Assembly: GCF_019457915.1 (NCBI RefSeq)
Contig: NZ_JAHZSS010000003.1
Coordinates: forward strand, 248,001 to 312,000
DNA from: Neiella holothuriorum
Lineage (GTDB): Bacteria > Pseudomonadota > Gammaproteobacteria > Enterobacterales > Neiellaceae
DNA length: 64,000 nucleotides
Direction of reading: 5' to 3'
Each line of letters starts with the position of its first letter. The stretch's first letter is position 1. A program made the position numbers and the translations under genes. Below, piece after piece: positions 26,423-36,730 of this stretch. The notes under the pieces were generated by a model, which ran no database searches, had not been told where the DNA came from, and saw only the letters and a program-made list of their open reading frames with translations.

Positions 26423-29400
26423 ATGAAAATCTTATCCGTCACGTTGCAGAACCTAAATTCACTCAAAGAAAAATGGACGATTGATTTTACCGCTGACAAA
26501 TTTGCCAACAACGGTCTGTTTGCGATCACAGGCCCAACCGGAGCGGGTAAATCCACAATTTACGATGCCATTTGCTTAGCGCTCTATCACAAAACACCAC
26601 GGCTCTCTGTATCGAAGGAAAGCAATGAACTGATGACGCGTGGCACAGCAGAATGCTTAGCTGAGGTTGAGTTTGAAGCCAAGGGCAAGCGTTATCGAGC
26701 GCATTGGTCACAGCGCAGAGCGCGGGGGCACGTTGATGGGAATTTGCAGAGTCCGTTGGCGGAACTTGCCGAAATCACAGCCAATGGCGCGAATATCATA
26801 GAAAACAAACTTTCAGCGGTGCGCAAAGCTGTTGAAGATATCACACGACTCGATTTTGGTCGCTTTACTCGTTCGATGATGCTTGCCCAAGGCGCATTTG
26901 ATGCCTTTCTGACCGCCAAAGAAAATGATCGCGCGCAATTGCTTGAAGAAATGACCGGAACAGAAATCTATCAAAAGATTTCACAGCGCGCTTTTGAGCA
27001 TGCGAGGGAAGCTAAGCGCCGCACAGAATCGATTGAAGATCAAATATCGGGCGTTGATTTGCTGGATGCGCAACAACTCGAATTGACCCAACAAGAACTG
27101 GTGCAGAATGAAACAATATTAAGTGCACATAAACAGCTGCACCAGCAACTTGAGCAGGAGCGCCAATGGCACCACAATGTTGCTCAAGCAAGCGCTGAGT
27201 TAGAACAATGTGAGCAAGAGCTGGCGGCGGCGAATCAAGCCGAAAGGCTGGCACAAAGCGAATTACAGAGCCTCACGTTAGCGGAGCCTGCAGCAAAGCT
27301 AAAACCTTACGATAAGGCCGAGCAAGCGGCATTTCAACACAAAACCGACATTGAACAAACGCTAGCGACAGCCACTCGTGAGCAAGCCAAGTTGAGTCAA
27401 CAGCAGCAGCGAAACCAAGAGGACTTAGCGCTACATCAGCAAGCCCTTGAGACTGCTGTTGCTGAGCAAAAACACTTAGAGACGTTACTCGCTGAGCAAA
27501 TCGAGCCGCTCGATAAGCAACTCATCGCCTTGCAAACTCAAGTAAAAACGGAGCAAGAGCAAAGTCGGCTTCAGGCAGAAAATATCGAAAAATCCGAGGC
27601 TACGTTAGCGTCTGAATTAAATGCTGAACAGCACGATCAGCAAACCTTAGAACAACTTAATCAGTCGTTGCAGAGCCGGGCTCATGATGCTCATTTAACC
27701 GAGCGCCTGCCGGTGATCCGCCACCAGATCGAGCAATGGCGCCGTGCAGAGCAAGCGCGAAGTGAAGTAGAAAAAAAAGTAGCGTCAAGCAAAGCGCAGC
27801 AACAGCAAGTGGCGGAAAGCCAAGCGGATACCGAACACAAACTTGAAGCGCTCCAAGCTGAAGCCACTGAGATTGACAAGCGCAAACAAGAGGGAGCAAA
27901 CCACTTAGCGCAATTGTTAGGCGAGCATTCAGAAAGTCAGTTGCGAGCTAAGCAAGCCCAATTAGTTGAACAACGTACTTTGCGAGAGGCACTGCAGCGT
28001 GAACAGCAAAGCTACTTGAATAATTCTGCCCTCTATCAATCTAAATCGCTGCAACAGACCCAATTCACTCAGAAAATAGAAGCATTAACCACTCAAGTGG
28101 CGCAAGCAAATGAAGCGCTGGAGCATGAGCGAAGCATTTATCGTAAGTTGCAAGAGCAATTGCGGTTAGAGCAAAAAATTGCAGACTTAGAATCGCATCG
28201 TGCGCAATTACAACCCGATACACCGTGCCCGCTGTGTGGAGCGCTTGAACACCCACTTGCAGATCCTAATAATCTTCCTGCTGTTGCTGATACAGAATTG
28301 CAATTAAAGCAGCTGCAACTGCGAGGTGAGCAGTCGTCAGAGTCGCTCAAAGCGTTAGAAATTGAGCTCAGCACCGGACATCAACAACTTGCTGGTTGTC
28401 AGCGCGAATTGCAGCAACTTCAACGTAACCTAGATAGCAGCCTCGAGAATTGGCGAACGCTTATTGACCAAGCGAGCTTGTCGTTTCAGATTGCTGATCA
28501 AAATGAATTAACTCAATGGCTAACAGAACAAACAAACGCAGAAAAGTCGCTGGCCGAGCTAATCGAATCAATCGACAATGCCAATGCGAACATGTCTAAG
28601 GTTGAATCCAACCACCAACAATTATTAGTTGATCTAGCATCACAACGTGGCGCTCAGCAAACTCAGCAGGCTGAGCGAGCGGGCATTACCCTGCAGCTTA
28701 ATGACTACCAATCCAATGAAGAAAATTTGGTTTCAACGGTGCAGCTTGCGCATACCGAGTTGTTAGGTTCGCTCGAATTGACGAATCGGCAGCCACCAGA
28801 GTTGGCCAAGGCGGACGATTGGCTAGATGAGTTAAAGCAAGCCGAAGCTAACTACAACGCCTTAGTTGTTGATGCCAAATTGCTGCAAGAACAAATAACG
28901 ACACGCCAACATCATATCGTTCAACTGCAACAACAATTGGTGAGCGCAAAAAGCTACCTAGATGCTAAAAAAAGAGCTCTGGAGCCTTTGCTACGGCAAT
29001 TAAACGAGCTCAATGATCAGCGTTTCTCACTACTAGCACATGATAAGCCAAGTCAACGACGTACTCAGGCAGAGCAGGTGGTTAGCGCCGCTCGACAACA
29101 ATCGAATGAAGCCCAAAATCGCCATCAAGACGTTGCTCAGCAGCAAAAAGAAGTAGAAGGGCGCTTGCACCAACTTCGTGAAAGCCTATTGAAAGCGAAT
29201 GACAATCATCAAGTTGCAGCAAATCAGTTTGAACAAACGTTGGCGGCAAGCCCCTTTGCTAACCGGCAAGACTTTTTGCAAGCGCAAGTAATGGATGATG
29301 AGCTGACGCGGTTACGCGACTTGAAGCAAAATCTAGACAAGTGCAAAGAATTGGCAGTAAGACGCCAACAAGAAGTGGCCAATAAGGTTCAATCACTAAC

Positions 29401-30097
29401 GGAGCAACGAGTCTCAGAACAGTCCACAGAGCAAGTGACTGGACAAATAGTTGAGCTAAATCAGCGCATAGAAGCTAAGCAACAACAAATTGGCGCGATC
29501 CGTCAACGCCTCGATCGAAACAAAGAGCAACGAACCCGTCACCAAGGCTTACTCGACGAATTAGAATTGCACAACAAAGAGCTTGCACACTGGGAGCACC
29601 TGAATAGTCTCATCGGATCATCCCAGGGTGATAAATTTAGAAAATATGCGCAAGGGCTAACGCTAGGGCACTTGGTGTACTTGGCCAACCATCATTTACA
29701 AGCACTTGATAAGCGCTATCAGTTAACGCGGCGTAAAGACGAAAACTTGGCCCTTGCCATTATCGACACATGGCAAGCTGACAATGTTCGAGTGGTTGAA
29801 ACTCTATCAGGTGGTGAGCGCTTTTTAGTGAGCTTGTCGTTGGCATTGGGCTTGTCAGACCTAGTGAGCGACCGTACTAGCATTGATTCCCTGTTTTTAG
29901 ATGAAGGCTTTGGCACCCTTGATAGTGACACGCTTGATGTGGCGCTAAATGCACTAGATAACTTGCAATCCTCGGGCCGCATGGTGGGCATTATTTCCCA
30001 CGTGCCGGCTCTAAAGGAACGCATCCCAACTCAAATCGTCGTGAGCAAAGGCGCAGGGGTGGGCTACAGCAAATTAGAGCGAATTTATGCAGCATAG
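26423..30097 (+). CDS. sbcC: SbcCD nuclease subunit SbcC (Rad50-like ATPase)
   Basis: The product has 1,224 residues from ATG 26423 ([18 protein letters not shown]); a longer frame from 26333 only overlaps sbcD. Walker A is [14 protein letters not shown] near 35-48. Two long Gln/Glu-rich coiled coils flank the zinc hook CPLC near residue 602. The C-terminal lobe carries the ABC signature [16 protein letters not shown] and Walker [13 protein letters not shown]. SbcC uses ATP to clamp DNA and gate SbcD. It lies one base after sbcD, a two-gene operon. No truncation is visible. Confidence 0.94.
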   Translation: MKILSVTLQNLNSLKEKWTIDFTADKFANNGLFAITGPTGAGKSTIYDAICLALYHKTPRLSVSKESNELMTRGTAECLAEVEFEAKGKRYRAHWSQRRARGHVDGNLQSPLAELAEITANGANIIENKLSAVRKAVEDITRLDFGRFTRSMMLAQGAFDAFLTAKENDRAQLLEEMTGTEIYQKISQRAFEHAREAKRRTESIEDQISGVDLLDAQQLELTQQELVQNETILSAHKQLHQQLEQERQWHHNVAQASAELEQCEQELAAANQAERLAQSELQSLTLAEPAAKLKPYDKAEQAAFQHKTDIEQTLATATREQAKLSQQQQRNQEDLALHQQALETAVAEQKHLETLLAEQIEPLDKQLIALQTQVKTEQEQSRLQAENIEKSEATLASELNAEQHDQQTLEQLNQSLQSRAHDAHLTERLPVIRHQIEQWRRAEQARSEVEKKVASSKAQQQQVAESQADTEHKLEALQAEATEIDKRKQEGANHLAQLLGEHSESQLRAKQAQLVEQRTLREALQREQQSYLNNSALYQSKSLQQTQFTQKIEALTTQVAQANEALEHERSIYRKLQEQLRLEQKIADLESHRAQLQPDTPCPLCGALEHPLADPNNLPAVADTELQLKQLQLRGEQSSESLKALEIELSTGHQQLAGCQRELQQLQRNLDSSLENWRTLIDQASLSFQIADQNELTQWLTEQTNAEKSLAELIESIDNANANMSKVESNHQQLLVDLASQRGAQQTQQAERAGITLQLNDYQSNEENLVSTVQLAHTELLGSLELTNRQPPELAKADDWLDELKQAEANYNALVVDAKLLQEQITTRQHHIVQLQQQLVSAKSYLDAKKRALEPLLRQLNELNDQRFSLLAHDKPSQRRTQAEQVVSAARQQSNEAQNRHQDVAQQQKEVEGRLHQLRESLLKANDNHQVAANQFEQTLAASPFANRQDFLQAQVMDDELTRLRDLKQNLDKCKELAVRRQQEVANKVQSLTEQRVSEQSTEQVTGQIVELNQRIEAKQQQIGAIRQRLDRNKEQRTRHQGLLDELELHNKELAHWEHLNSLIGSSQGDKFRKYAQGLTLGHLVYLANHHLQALDKRYQLTRRKDENLALAIIDTWQADNVRVVETLSGGERFLVSLSLALGLSDLVSDRTSIDSLFLDEGFGTLDSDTLDVALNALDNLQSSGRMVGIISHVPALKERIPTQIVVSKGAGVGYSKLERIYAA

Positions 30098-30110
30098 GGA
30101 AAGTTAACCA

Positions 30111-30356
30111 ATGGGAGATAATCTCGCTAATTTGTACTGCCACCCGGCTGATGCGAATATTCGTTATCGTGGGAGAACGTCAAGGTACTGTGACAAAGAT
30201 GGCTGGTGTTATGTATTTACCAAGGACAATGACCACGTTCAGCGGCTGGCTTCTAACAGAACTGTTCAAACGCGCAACGAGTATGATGAGTGGCAGGCAT
30301 TCAGAGGTGAGCAGCTTTCTGACTCTGACGATAATATTTGTGAAGTTGCGTTCTGA
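30111..30356 (+). CDS. Small hypothetical protein (81 residues)
   Basis: An 81-residue frame starts with ATG 13 bases after sbcC, with AGGGA about 9 bases upstream. It is rich in Asp, Asn, Arg and Tyr and has three cysteines (LYCHP, RYCDKDGWCY). No family was recognised. It could be a small zinc-binding or regulatory protein, or an orphan passenger between sbcC and the PcfJ-like gene. An overlapping 96-codon frame in another phase looks like a shadow. Confidence 0.45.
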   Translation: MGDNLANLYCHPADANIRYRGRTSRYCDKDGWCYVFTKDNDHVQRLASNRTVQTRNEYDEWQAFRGEQLSDSDDNICEVAF

Positions 30357-30504
30357 GGCTTACCTGAGATGCAGGGCTGGTCGACTCAAAAATGGTAATC
30401 CACTACCCCGTTCAACCATTAGTGTTACTCTTGTTATTTGAATTAGGGGTTAAAAATGTTGAGTTCCAAGCGTTGCAGTAAAACACAAAGGTGAACCTAA
30501 GAAG

Positions 30505-31701
30505 TTGGTAAAACTAGGAATGACAACAGTAGTACAGGAAAAGCAGATAAACACTTCGTCGCTACCATCGGTGATGATTAACACTGCCTTACTGGGCTAT
30601 GACTATGACATCCAAATAATGTCATGGACCGAAGGTCTAACGGCATACCAGCGCAATCCAAGTGGCTCGCTTACACAAATTGACGGGGGCGTAGGAGTGG
30701 GGCTTACCTTTATTGATGAAGGGAATGATAAAACCCGTTGGATGTCTTCAATTCCTGATGGTCTCTTAGAGCAGACAGCTTTATTTCCTGAGCATCAACT
30801 CCAAATGCTTTGGCTTGCAGCAAACAGTAAGAACGCCGAAGACATCTTGTTAGTTCGTCCGTTTATGTTAGCCATGATTTGCGAGAGCTATAGAACCGAT
30901 AACCAAAGCGCGTTGAGGCTTGCCAGGCTTGGTCAGCGCCAGCTCCTTGCAGAGCTGGGCCTTGCATCTACCAAAGCTGCTTTGAAGTTCATCGATAAAT
31001 TGACGCTTACTTTTGAAGGAGCGAACGAAATTTATCATGTGATGAGAATGCTCAATGCAACAACATGCTTTTTCAAGCGTTTTAGCCATTACACTTCAGT
31101 CAATTTTGCCTGTTTATCTTTGGATAATACCCACCCTTTTTTGACCGGCACGCACTTAGGGCGTACTCTTGCCGAAACCAACAATGCAACTCGACTCAGA
31201 TTAAAAGTCGTTCTGGTAGATACACTATTGCTTGGACAAGACATAGGTCTCGCGGATCCATTGTCGGTGATTGTAAACCTCACTACATATGACGCGCTGC
31301 AAAACTTGCACGATGAATGGGTGAGGCGGAGAAATCTGATACGAGCCGAACAAAGAAAGCCAATTGATGCTGATAAGCCATATCCTGTTTATTTTTGTTC
31401 CGCGCCTGATATAGAGCCGATTGTTGATTATTACGACTTATGCAAAGAGGGCGACGAAATGTGCCACTGTGTTGCGGTTTACCATAACCGCATTGCACAG
31501 GGCCGTTACATTGTTCTTCGCTTGAGTCAGCCAGAGCGGATGACTATTGGGATAAAAATCGACCCAAATAAACAGTTCCCGTATGAGATTGACCAGATCT
31601 CAGGACTCAAAAATAAAATCCCTTCCGAAGATACTCGTAAGAAGGTTTTCGATTGGTTATTGAACGAGCGAAAAAATTATAAGCTTTTTAAGAGAAACTA
31701 A
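30505..31701 (+). CDS. PcfJ-like domain protein
   Basis: The 398-residue protein has a C-terminal segment (CKEGDEMCHCVAVYHNRIAQGRYIVLRL, about residues 312-340, quoted here only by its ends CKEG and VLRL) matching the PcfJ-like family, in which an HCV(A)-x-Y core is followed by a strand and a G-R-Y turn. PcfJ-like proteins are common on conjugative plasmids and mobile islands; their function is unknown. The N-terminal 300 residues are mostly helical and unassigned. The start is uncertain: TTG 30505 or ATG 30520 (MTTVVQEKQ); neither has a strong ribosome site. It ends the accessory zone, just before the tRNA genes. Confidence 0.6.
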   Translation: MVKLGMTTVVQEKQINTSSLPSVMINTALLGYDYDIQIMSWTEGLTAYQRNPSGSLTQIDGGVGVGLTFIDEGNDKTRWMSSIPDGLLEQTALFPEHQLQMLWLAANSKNAEDILLVRPFMLAMICESYRTDNQSALRLARLGQRQLLAELGLASTKAALKFIDKLTLTFEGANEIYHVMRMLNATTCFFKRFSHYTSVNFACLSLDNTHPFLTGTHLGRTLAETNNATRLRLKVVLVDTLLLGQDIGLADPLSVIVNLTTYDALQNLHDEWVRRRNLIRAEQRKPIDADKPYPVYFCSAPDIEPIVDYYDLCKEGDEMCHCVAVYHNRIAQGRYIVLRLSQPERMTIGIKIDPNKQFPYEIDQISGLKNKIPSEDTRKKVFDWLLNERKNYKLFKRN

Positions 31702-32078
31702 GTACCAGTGACTATATATGTCACGTTTATAGGTTGGAGTAATTGCTGGTGGCGAAACAAAAAGAATTAACTAAGTGATGGCGAACCCATTCTTTACATC
31801 AATGAGTTAAAGTACATTAAAGTTGATTTTTAGCTATGTGTACTGTGACAGAAGTTCGGGACAGATCGTGACACAGTCACGATGGGTTAAGGTCAAAATC
31901 AGCCGTTTTTTGAATAAAAATTCATTTTGCAGAAAGCGGCATTTGGCACCATTTGTCACGTTGGCGTCACGGAAGTATTTTGCCGCATTTCAACGTAAAC
32001 GCATTAGCAGTGCCCAAAGGTGCTGTGTAGGGACGAGCGCAAGCGACCTAAAAGATTTGTTATCAGTCAGATAGCAAA
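31702..32078. other. Intergenic region with GTCAC-type palindrome
   Basis: No convincing gene is present (an 83-codon frame at 31823-32074 has no recognisable product). CGTGAC-aca-GTCACG at 31867-31881 is a perfect 6-bp inverted repeat, and the half-site GTCACG recurs nearby (about 31719, 31957 and 31967), which could be an operator cluster or coincidence. This is the likely border between the accessory block and the core genome. Confidence 0.35.
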
Positions 32079-32102
32079 AAGCCAGCTCGAAAGCTGGCTT
32101 TT
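32079..32102 (-). terminator. Rho-independent terminator of the tRNA operon
   Basis: On the minus strand, AAGCCAGC-TTTC-GAGCTGGCTT forms a strong short hairpin followed by a T run, 9 bases beyond the 3' CCA of the second-transcribed tRNA gene. Confidence 0.85.
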
Positions 32103-32110
32103 CAAAATTC

Positions 32111-32187
<77 letters not shown>

Positions 32188-32262
32188 ACACGGGTGTGTT
32201 GAAGAGGCCGAGGGCCATTCTTCTCATCAACGTGCGTTGATGCTGGTACTACTGTCGTTGTT

Positions 32263-32339
<77 letters not shown>

Positions 32340-32354
32340 ACAACGGCTGCGCAT

Positions 32355-32382
32355 GTTATAGATAGGGGCCATGCTTGGCAAG
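32355..32382 (-). promoter_or_regulatory. Promoter of the tRNA-fMet pair
   Basis: Minus-strand CTTGCC and TATAAC are 16 bases apart and lie 16 bases before the first tRNA. A GC-rich stretch (GCGCAGCCG) follows the -10, as in promoters under stringent control. Confidence 0.6.
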
Positions 32383-32417
32383 CCTTTTTTCAATTATCTT
32401 ACAGTCAGCAATTTCGC

Positions 32418-32423
32418 TATAAT
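32418..32423 (+). promoter_or_regulatory. -10 box ahead of rlmKL
   Basis: A perfect TATAAT lies 30 bases before the rlmKL start codon, divergent from the tRNA promoter. The -35 region is weak (no good TTGACA match 16-18 bases upstream). Confidence 0.45.
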
Positions 32424-32453
32424 CCCGCCATCTTCATTGGCGGAACAAAACTT

Positions 32454-34571
32454 GTGCATCAACTATTTGCTACTTGCAGCCTTGGCTTGGAACATCCTCT
32501 TGAACTTGAACTAGCTGGTTTCGGCGCACAAAACATTGTGCCGCGCCAAGGTGGCGTATCTTTTAGTGGCGATCTTGAATGTATCTATCGCACTTTAATG
32601 GGTACGCGTACAGCGAGTCGCTTGTTCAAAACACTGGCAGAAGGTGTGATCAAGACTGGCGAAGACATTTCAATGCTCGCTTATCAGCAAGATTGGTCAA
32701 TGCTACTGCCAACCAATAAGCCATTTACGATTGAGTTTGTGGGCAGCAACCGCGAGATCCGCAGCTCGAGTTATGGCGCCCAGTGCGTAAAAGACGGCAT
32801 CTTCAAACAATTAAGTGATGAGGGATTTGCTCGACCGATCATCGATAACAAAAATCCTTACGCCGTTGTAAGAGCACGCCTGGGTGGCAATAAAGTTAAC
32901 TTGTTGTTGGATTTAACCGGTGACAGCTTGCACCAGCGTGGCTATCGCACAGAAGCCGGTGAAGCGCCCCTTCGAGAAACCGTTGCCGCGGGCATGGTAT
33001 TAAGAAGCGGTTGGTTGAAAAACACCGAACAAACACTATTCGATCCGATGTGCGGTGCCGGCACCATACTTATCGAAGCGGCGTGTATGGCGGCTGGCTC
33101 AGCGCCAAACGCAGATCGAGATGAATTTGCAATCCATAAATTACCGCTGCACAACAGCGCATTATGGCAAGAAATTCAAACAGAAGTAGCAGTACGTGGC
33201 CGCCGCGGTTTGAACAAAGCCGAATTTAAATTGGTCGGCAATGATTCCCATCCAGAAGCAATCAAGCGCGCCAAAGCAAATGCCGAGCGTGCCGGTGTTG
33301 CTCACCTTATTGAGTTCAAGCAACTCTCGCTGGCTGACAATCCGCTTTCGCAAGGTGAAGCTGCATTCCTACTGAGCAACCCGCCATATGGCGAACGCCT
33401 TGGCGATGAGGCTGAGATTATTGCGCTGTATTTCCAATTGGGTAGCCGTTTACGTTCGAGCTTTTCTGGCAAAGCGTTGTTGTTAACTTCGGCTGAAGAT
33501 TATATTCCGGCGTTTAAATTACGTAGTGAACGCGCCTGGCAGGTGATGAACGGTAAGCTGGAATGCCAACTGTTGTCGTTTTCTGTCAAAGCTCAGGCAA
33601 GTAGTAGCGATGCGATTGGTATTACGCCATCGGCTAATGAGTTTTCCAACCGCCTTAGTAAAAACTTGGGGCGACTAGATAAATGGGCTGCTCGCGTACC
33701 AACTGATGCATATCGGGTTTACGATGCCGATTTGCCTGAATACAACGTGGCCATTGATCGCTACTTAGATTCTGTGGTGATCCAAGAGTATGCGCCGCCA
33801 AAAGATATCGATCCTGAAAAGGCGCGCCGACGCTTACTTGATGTGGTGTTGTTGACGCCTAATTTAATGAACGTATCACCCGGCAATGTGTTTTTAAAAA
33901 CGCGCCGTAATCAATCGGGTAGCGAGCAGTACCAAAAAGTGTCAACACGTAAAGCGTGGCAGGTTGTGCATGAATATGACTGTGCCTTTAAGGTCAATTT
34001 ATCGGATTACCTCGACACAGGGCTGTTTCTTGATCATCGCATTACCCGACATGAATTTGCCAAACTGGCCAACGCTAAACGCTTTTTAAACCTGTTCTGT
34101 TATACCGGATCGGCAACAGTTCATGCCGCGCGTGCCGGCGCCGCTTCAACAGTGAGCGTGGACATGTCGCGTACTTATTTGGATTGGGCGCGAGAAAACC
34201 TCGCGATCAACCACTTAATCGCGCCACAGCATAAGTTTGAGCAATCTGATTGCTTTAAATACTTACAACAAACGACTCAGCGGTTTGACGTTGTATTTTG
34301 CGATCCACCAACCTTTTCAAATTCAAAGCGGATGAAAAACACGTTGGATGTTCAACGCGATCATGTCGAATTGCTGCGCTTGATTGATAAGGTGCTGTTG
34401 CCAGAAGGCGTCATTATGTTTTCCAATAACTACCGCCGCTTTAAGTTAGACATCGAAGCGATTGAGTCCATGGGCTACAAGGTTGTTGATTGGAATCGTA
34501 AAACATTGCCGGAAGACTTTAAGCGAAACCCGCATATTCACCATTGCTGGTTGCTGGAAAAACAAGCCTAA
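32454..34571 (+). CDS. rlmL: 23S rRNA methyltransferase RlmKL
   Basis: This bifunctional enzyme makes m2G2445 and m7G2069 in 23S rRNA. The 705 residues comprise an N-terminal THUMP/ferredoxin-like part, the RlmL Rossmann domain (FDPMCGAGTILIEAA near 200, NPPYGERLG near 308) and the RlmK domain (FLNLFCYTGSATVHAA near 545, CDPPTFSNSKRM near 620). Length and order match the fused gammaproteobacterial form. The start is GTG, fitting the family start MHQLFATCSLGLE. The stop overlaps the next start (TAATG). Confidence 0.95.
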   Translation: MHQLFATCSLGLEHPLELELAGFGAQNIVPRQGGVSFSGDLECIYRTLMGTRTASRLFKTLAEGVIKTGEDISMLAYQQDWSMLLPTNKPFTIEFVGSNREIRSSSYGAQCVKDGIFKQLSDEGFARPIIDNKNPYAVVRARLGGNKVNLLLDLTGDSLHQRGYRTEAGEAPLRETVAAGMVLRSGWLKNTEQTLFDPMCGAGTILIEAACMAAGSAPNADRDEFAIHKLPLHNSALWQEIQTEVAVRGRRGLNKAEFKLVGNDSHPEAIKRAKANAERAGVAHLIEFKQLSLADNPLSQGEAAFLLSNPPYGERLGDEAEIIALYFQLGSRLRSSFSGKALLLTSAEDYIPAFKLRSERAWQVMNGKLECQLLSFSVKAQASSSDAIGITPSANEFSNRLSKNLGRLDKWAARVPTDAYRVYDADLPEYNVAIDRYLDSVVIQEYAPPKDIDPEKARRRLLDVVLLTPNLMNVSPGNVFLKTRRNQSGSEQYQKVSTRKAWQVVHEYDCAFKVNLSDYLDTGLFLDHRITRHEFAKLANAKRFLNLFCYTGSATVHAARAGAASTVSVDMSRTYLDWARENLAINHLIAPQHKFEQSDCFKYLQQTTQRFDVVFCDPPTFSNSKRMKNTLDVQRDHVELLRLIDKVLLPEGVIMFSNNYRRFKLDIEAIESMGYKVVDWNRKTLPEDFKRNPHIHHCWLLEKQA

Positions 34572-34828
34572 TGTTTCGTCTTTACGAAAGTGATGGGTGT
34601 CACCTGTGCGAGAATGCCAAGCAACTTTTGGGGGCAACGGCAGTTGTTCTCGAGGGCTGTGAACTGATCGATATCGCTCACGATCCTATGTTGATTGAGC
34701 GGTTTGGTCATCACATTCCGGTATTAGAGCACTCGGCCACGCAACAATTGTTGTATTGGCCTTTTGATGAAGTATCACTAGCAACTTGGTTATCAGGGCT
34801 AGCGAATCAAACCAATCAGGCATTATGA
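34571..34828 (+). CDS. Glutaredoxin-like protein (DUF836 family)
   Basis: The 85-residue thioredoxin-fold protein has a redox motif CHLC at residues 9-12 (YESDGCHLCENAK) and a cis-proline region HHIPVLEH near residue 50. It begins with the ATG overlapping the rlmKL stop; a longer in-frame version from 34544 would run into rlmKL without family support. It overlaps uup by 4 bases (ATGA). This small gene is a usual passenger between rlmKL and uup in Alteromonadales-type genomes; its substrate is unknown. Confidence 0.88.
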   Translation: MFRLYESDGCHLCENAKQLLGATAVVLEGCELIDIAHDPMLIERFGHHIPVLEHSATQQLLYWPFDEVSLATWLSGLANQTNQAL

Positions 34829-36729
34829 CGTTAATTAATATTCAACAAGCGCAATTGGCTTTTGGCCATATTCCGTTGCTTGACCAAGCGGATCTGCAAA
34901 TCGCAGCCAAAGAGCGACTTTGTATCGTTGGCCGTAATGGCACCGGTAAGAGTACGTTACTAAAAGTAATTAATGGCGATCTGCAACTTGATGATGGCCA
35001 GCTTCAATTTATTGGAAGCCCAACGGTTGCTTATTTGCCGCAAGATCCACCGAGTCATCGCCAGACCCAAGTGATCGATTACGTGCTTGAAGGCAACCCC
35101 GCATGGCGAGAGCAATTGCATCAGCATCAGCAATTAACCGATCGCTTAACTGCTGGTGAAGATGTGATGAACCAGCTCGATCGATTGCAGATCGAGATGG
35201 AGTCGAGTGGTGCATGGCAAGCCGAAACAAATGCACGCCAGGTCATACAGCGTTTAGAGCTCACACCAAACACCCGCTTAGATGAATTATCGGGGGGTTG
35301 GTTACGCCGAGCAGCATTAGCTCAAGCATTGGTATCAAAGCCAAGTATCTTGTTGCTGGATGAACCGACCAACCACCTTGATGTGGACACCATCGCCTGG
35401 CTCGAGCAATTTCTAAAAAATCTTAATATAACCTTGGTTTTCATTAGTCACGATCGGGCGTTTATCCGCAATATGGCAACGCGCATCATCGATTTAGATC
35501 GCGGTATCTTGACCAGCCACCCAGGTAATTACGATCAGTACGTAACCAACAAAGCGAAATTACTCGAAGAAGAGCAGCGCCATAATGCTGCCTTTGACAA
35601 AAAGTTAGCTGAAGAAGAAACCTGGATTCGCCAAGGGATTAAGGCGCGCCGTACGCGCAATGAAGGGCGGGTGAGGGCACTTAAAGACCTTCGCCAACAG
35701 CGACAGCAACGTATTGGCCAACAAGGTCGTGCACGTGGCTCTATTGCCCAATCTGATGCCAGCAGCAAGGTTGTGTTCGAGTTAACCGATATTACTGTTG
35801 CGCAAGAGTCCCAGCAATTGGTGCGTTCGTTTAGCTCAATTGTACAAAAAGGTGATCGAATTGCCTTGGTCGGGCCAAATGGCTGTGGTAAATCGACACT
35901 CATCCGCACGTTACTTGGCACGCATGAAAATTATCAAGGCACCATTAAACGCGCGCAAAATATTGCCGAAGCCTATTTTGATCAACATCGGGCTCAGCTA
36001 CCGCCAGAAATGACCGTTTCCGACTTTGTTGGCGATGGTAAGCAAAACTTAGACATCAACGGTAAAAGCCGTCATGTTTTGGGTTATTTACAAGACTTCT
36101 TGTTTAGCCCAGCACGCGCTCGTTCGCCCATCTCGGCATTGTCTGGCGGCGAAAAAAACCGCTTGTTGTTAGCAAAATTATTCTTAAAACCGAGTAATTT
36201 GTTAATTTTGGATGAACCAACTAACGATTTAGACATCGAAACACTTGATTTGCTTGAAGAGCTGGTTGCCGATTACCCCGGCACCATTTTGTTGGTAAGC
36301 CACGATCGAGAATTTGTAAATCGTGTTGCGACCAGTTGCTGGTTATTTGAAAGTGACAGCCAGTTAACTGAAATTTACGGCGGATTCAAAGAGATCCAGC
36401 AGTACCTTGATAACAAGGTGGCAACACAACCGACAAATGTTGATAATACGAAACCGGCAAAAAACGCCAAACAGCCCGCGAAAAAGCAAAGTAATAAGCT
36501 TTCATACAAGTTAAAGCTTGAACTGGAAACATTGCCCGATAGAATCCTAGAGCTTGAAACAGAGGTTGAGCGATTACAGGGCATCGTGAATGATGCGGAT
36601 TTCTTTACTCGATCTCATGAACAAACCGAACCAGTGCTCAACGAGCTCGCTGAAACGGAACAAGCGTTAAGTGAATCTTACGAGCGTTGGGAAGAGTTAG
36701 AAGCGCTAGAAAATAGTAGCAAGGAATAA
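34825..36729 (+). CDS. uup: ABC-F ATPase Uup
   Basis: The 634-residue protein starts at ATG 34825. It has two ABC domains: Walker A GRNGTGKST near 37 with signature LSGGWLRRA and LLLDEPTNHLD, and a second with GPNGCGKST near 352, LSGGEKNRLLLA and LILDEPTNDLD. A charged linker joins them, and a basic linker leads to a C-terminal coiled coil of about 80 residues that binds DNA in Uup. ABC-F proteins lack membrane spans; Uup affects ribosome function and precise transposon excision. The gene is coupled to the glutaredoxin gene and is followed after one base by the DUF3466 gene. Confidence 0.93.
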   Translation: MTLINIQQAQLAFGHIPLLDQADLQIAAKERLCIVGRNGTGKSTLLKVINGDLQLDDGQLQFIGSPTVAYLPQDPPSHRQTQVIDYVLEGNPAWREQLHQHQQLTDRLTAGEDVMNQLDRLQIEMESSGAWQAETNARQVIQRLELTPNTRLDELSGGWLRRAALAQALVSKPSILLLDEPTNHLDVDTIAWLEQFLKNLNITLVFISHDRAFIRNMATRIIDLDRGILTSHPGNYDQYVTNKAKLLEEEQRHNAAFDKKLAEEETWIRQGIKARRTRNEGRVRALKDLRQQRQQRIGQQGRARGSIAQSDASSKVVFELTDITVAQESQQLVRSFSSIVQKGDRIALVGPNGCGKSTLIRTLLGTHENYQGTIKRAQNIAEAYFDQHRAQLPPEMTVSDFVGDGKQNLDINGKSRHVLGYLQDFLFSPARARSPISALSGGEKNRLLLAKLFLKPSNLLILDEPTNDLDIETLDLLEELVADYPGTILLVSHDREFVNRVATSCWLFESDSQLTEIYGGFKEIQQYLDNKVATQPTNVDNTKPAKNAKQPAKKQSNKLSYKLKLELETLPDRILELETEVERLQGIVNDADFFTRSHEQTEPVLNELAETEQALSESYERWEELEALENSSKE

Positions 36730-36730
36730 T

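Noticed and set aside
30151-30441. 96-codon frame overlapping the small gene after sbcC
   Set aside because: Frame-shifted shadow of the 81-codon frame, which has the better start and ribosome site.
31823-32074. 83-codon frame upstream of the tRNA terminator
   Set aside because: It reads through the palindrome cluster, has biased basic composition and no ribosome site.
1-32078. Integrase, transposase or insertion-sequence ends in the island
   Set aside because: No recombinase frame or long terminal inverted repeat was found; mobility is inferred only from gene content and stumps.
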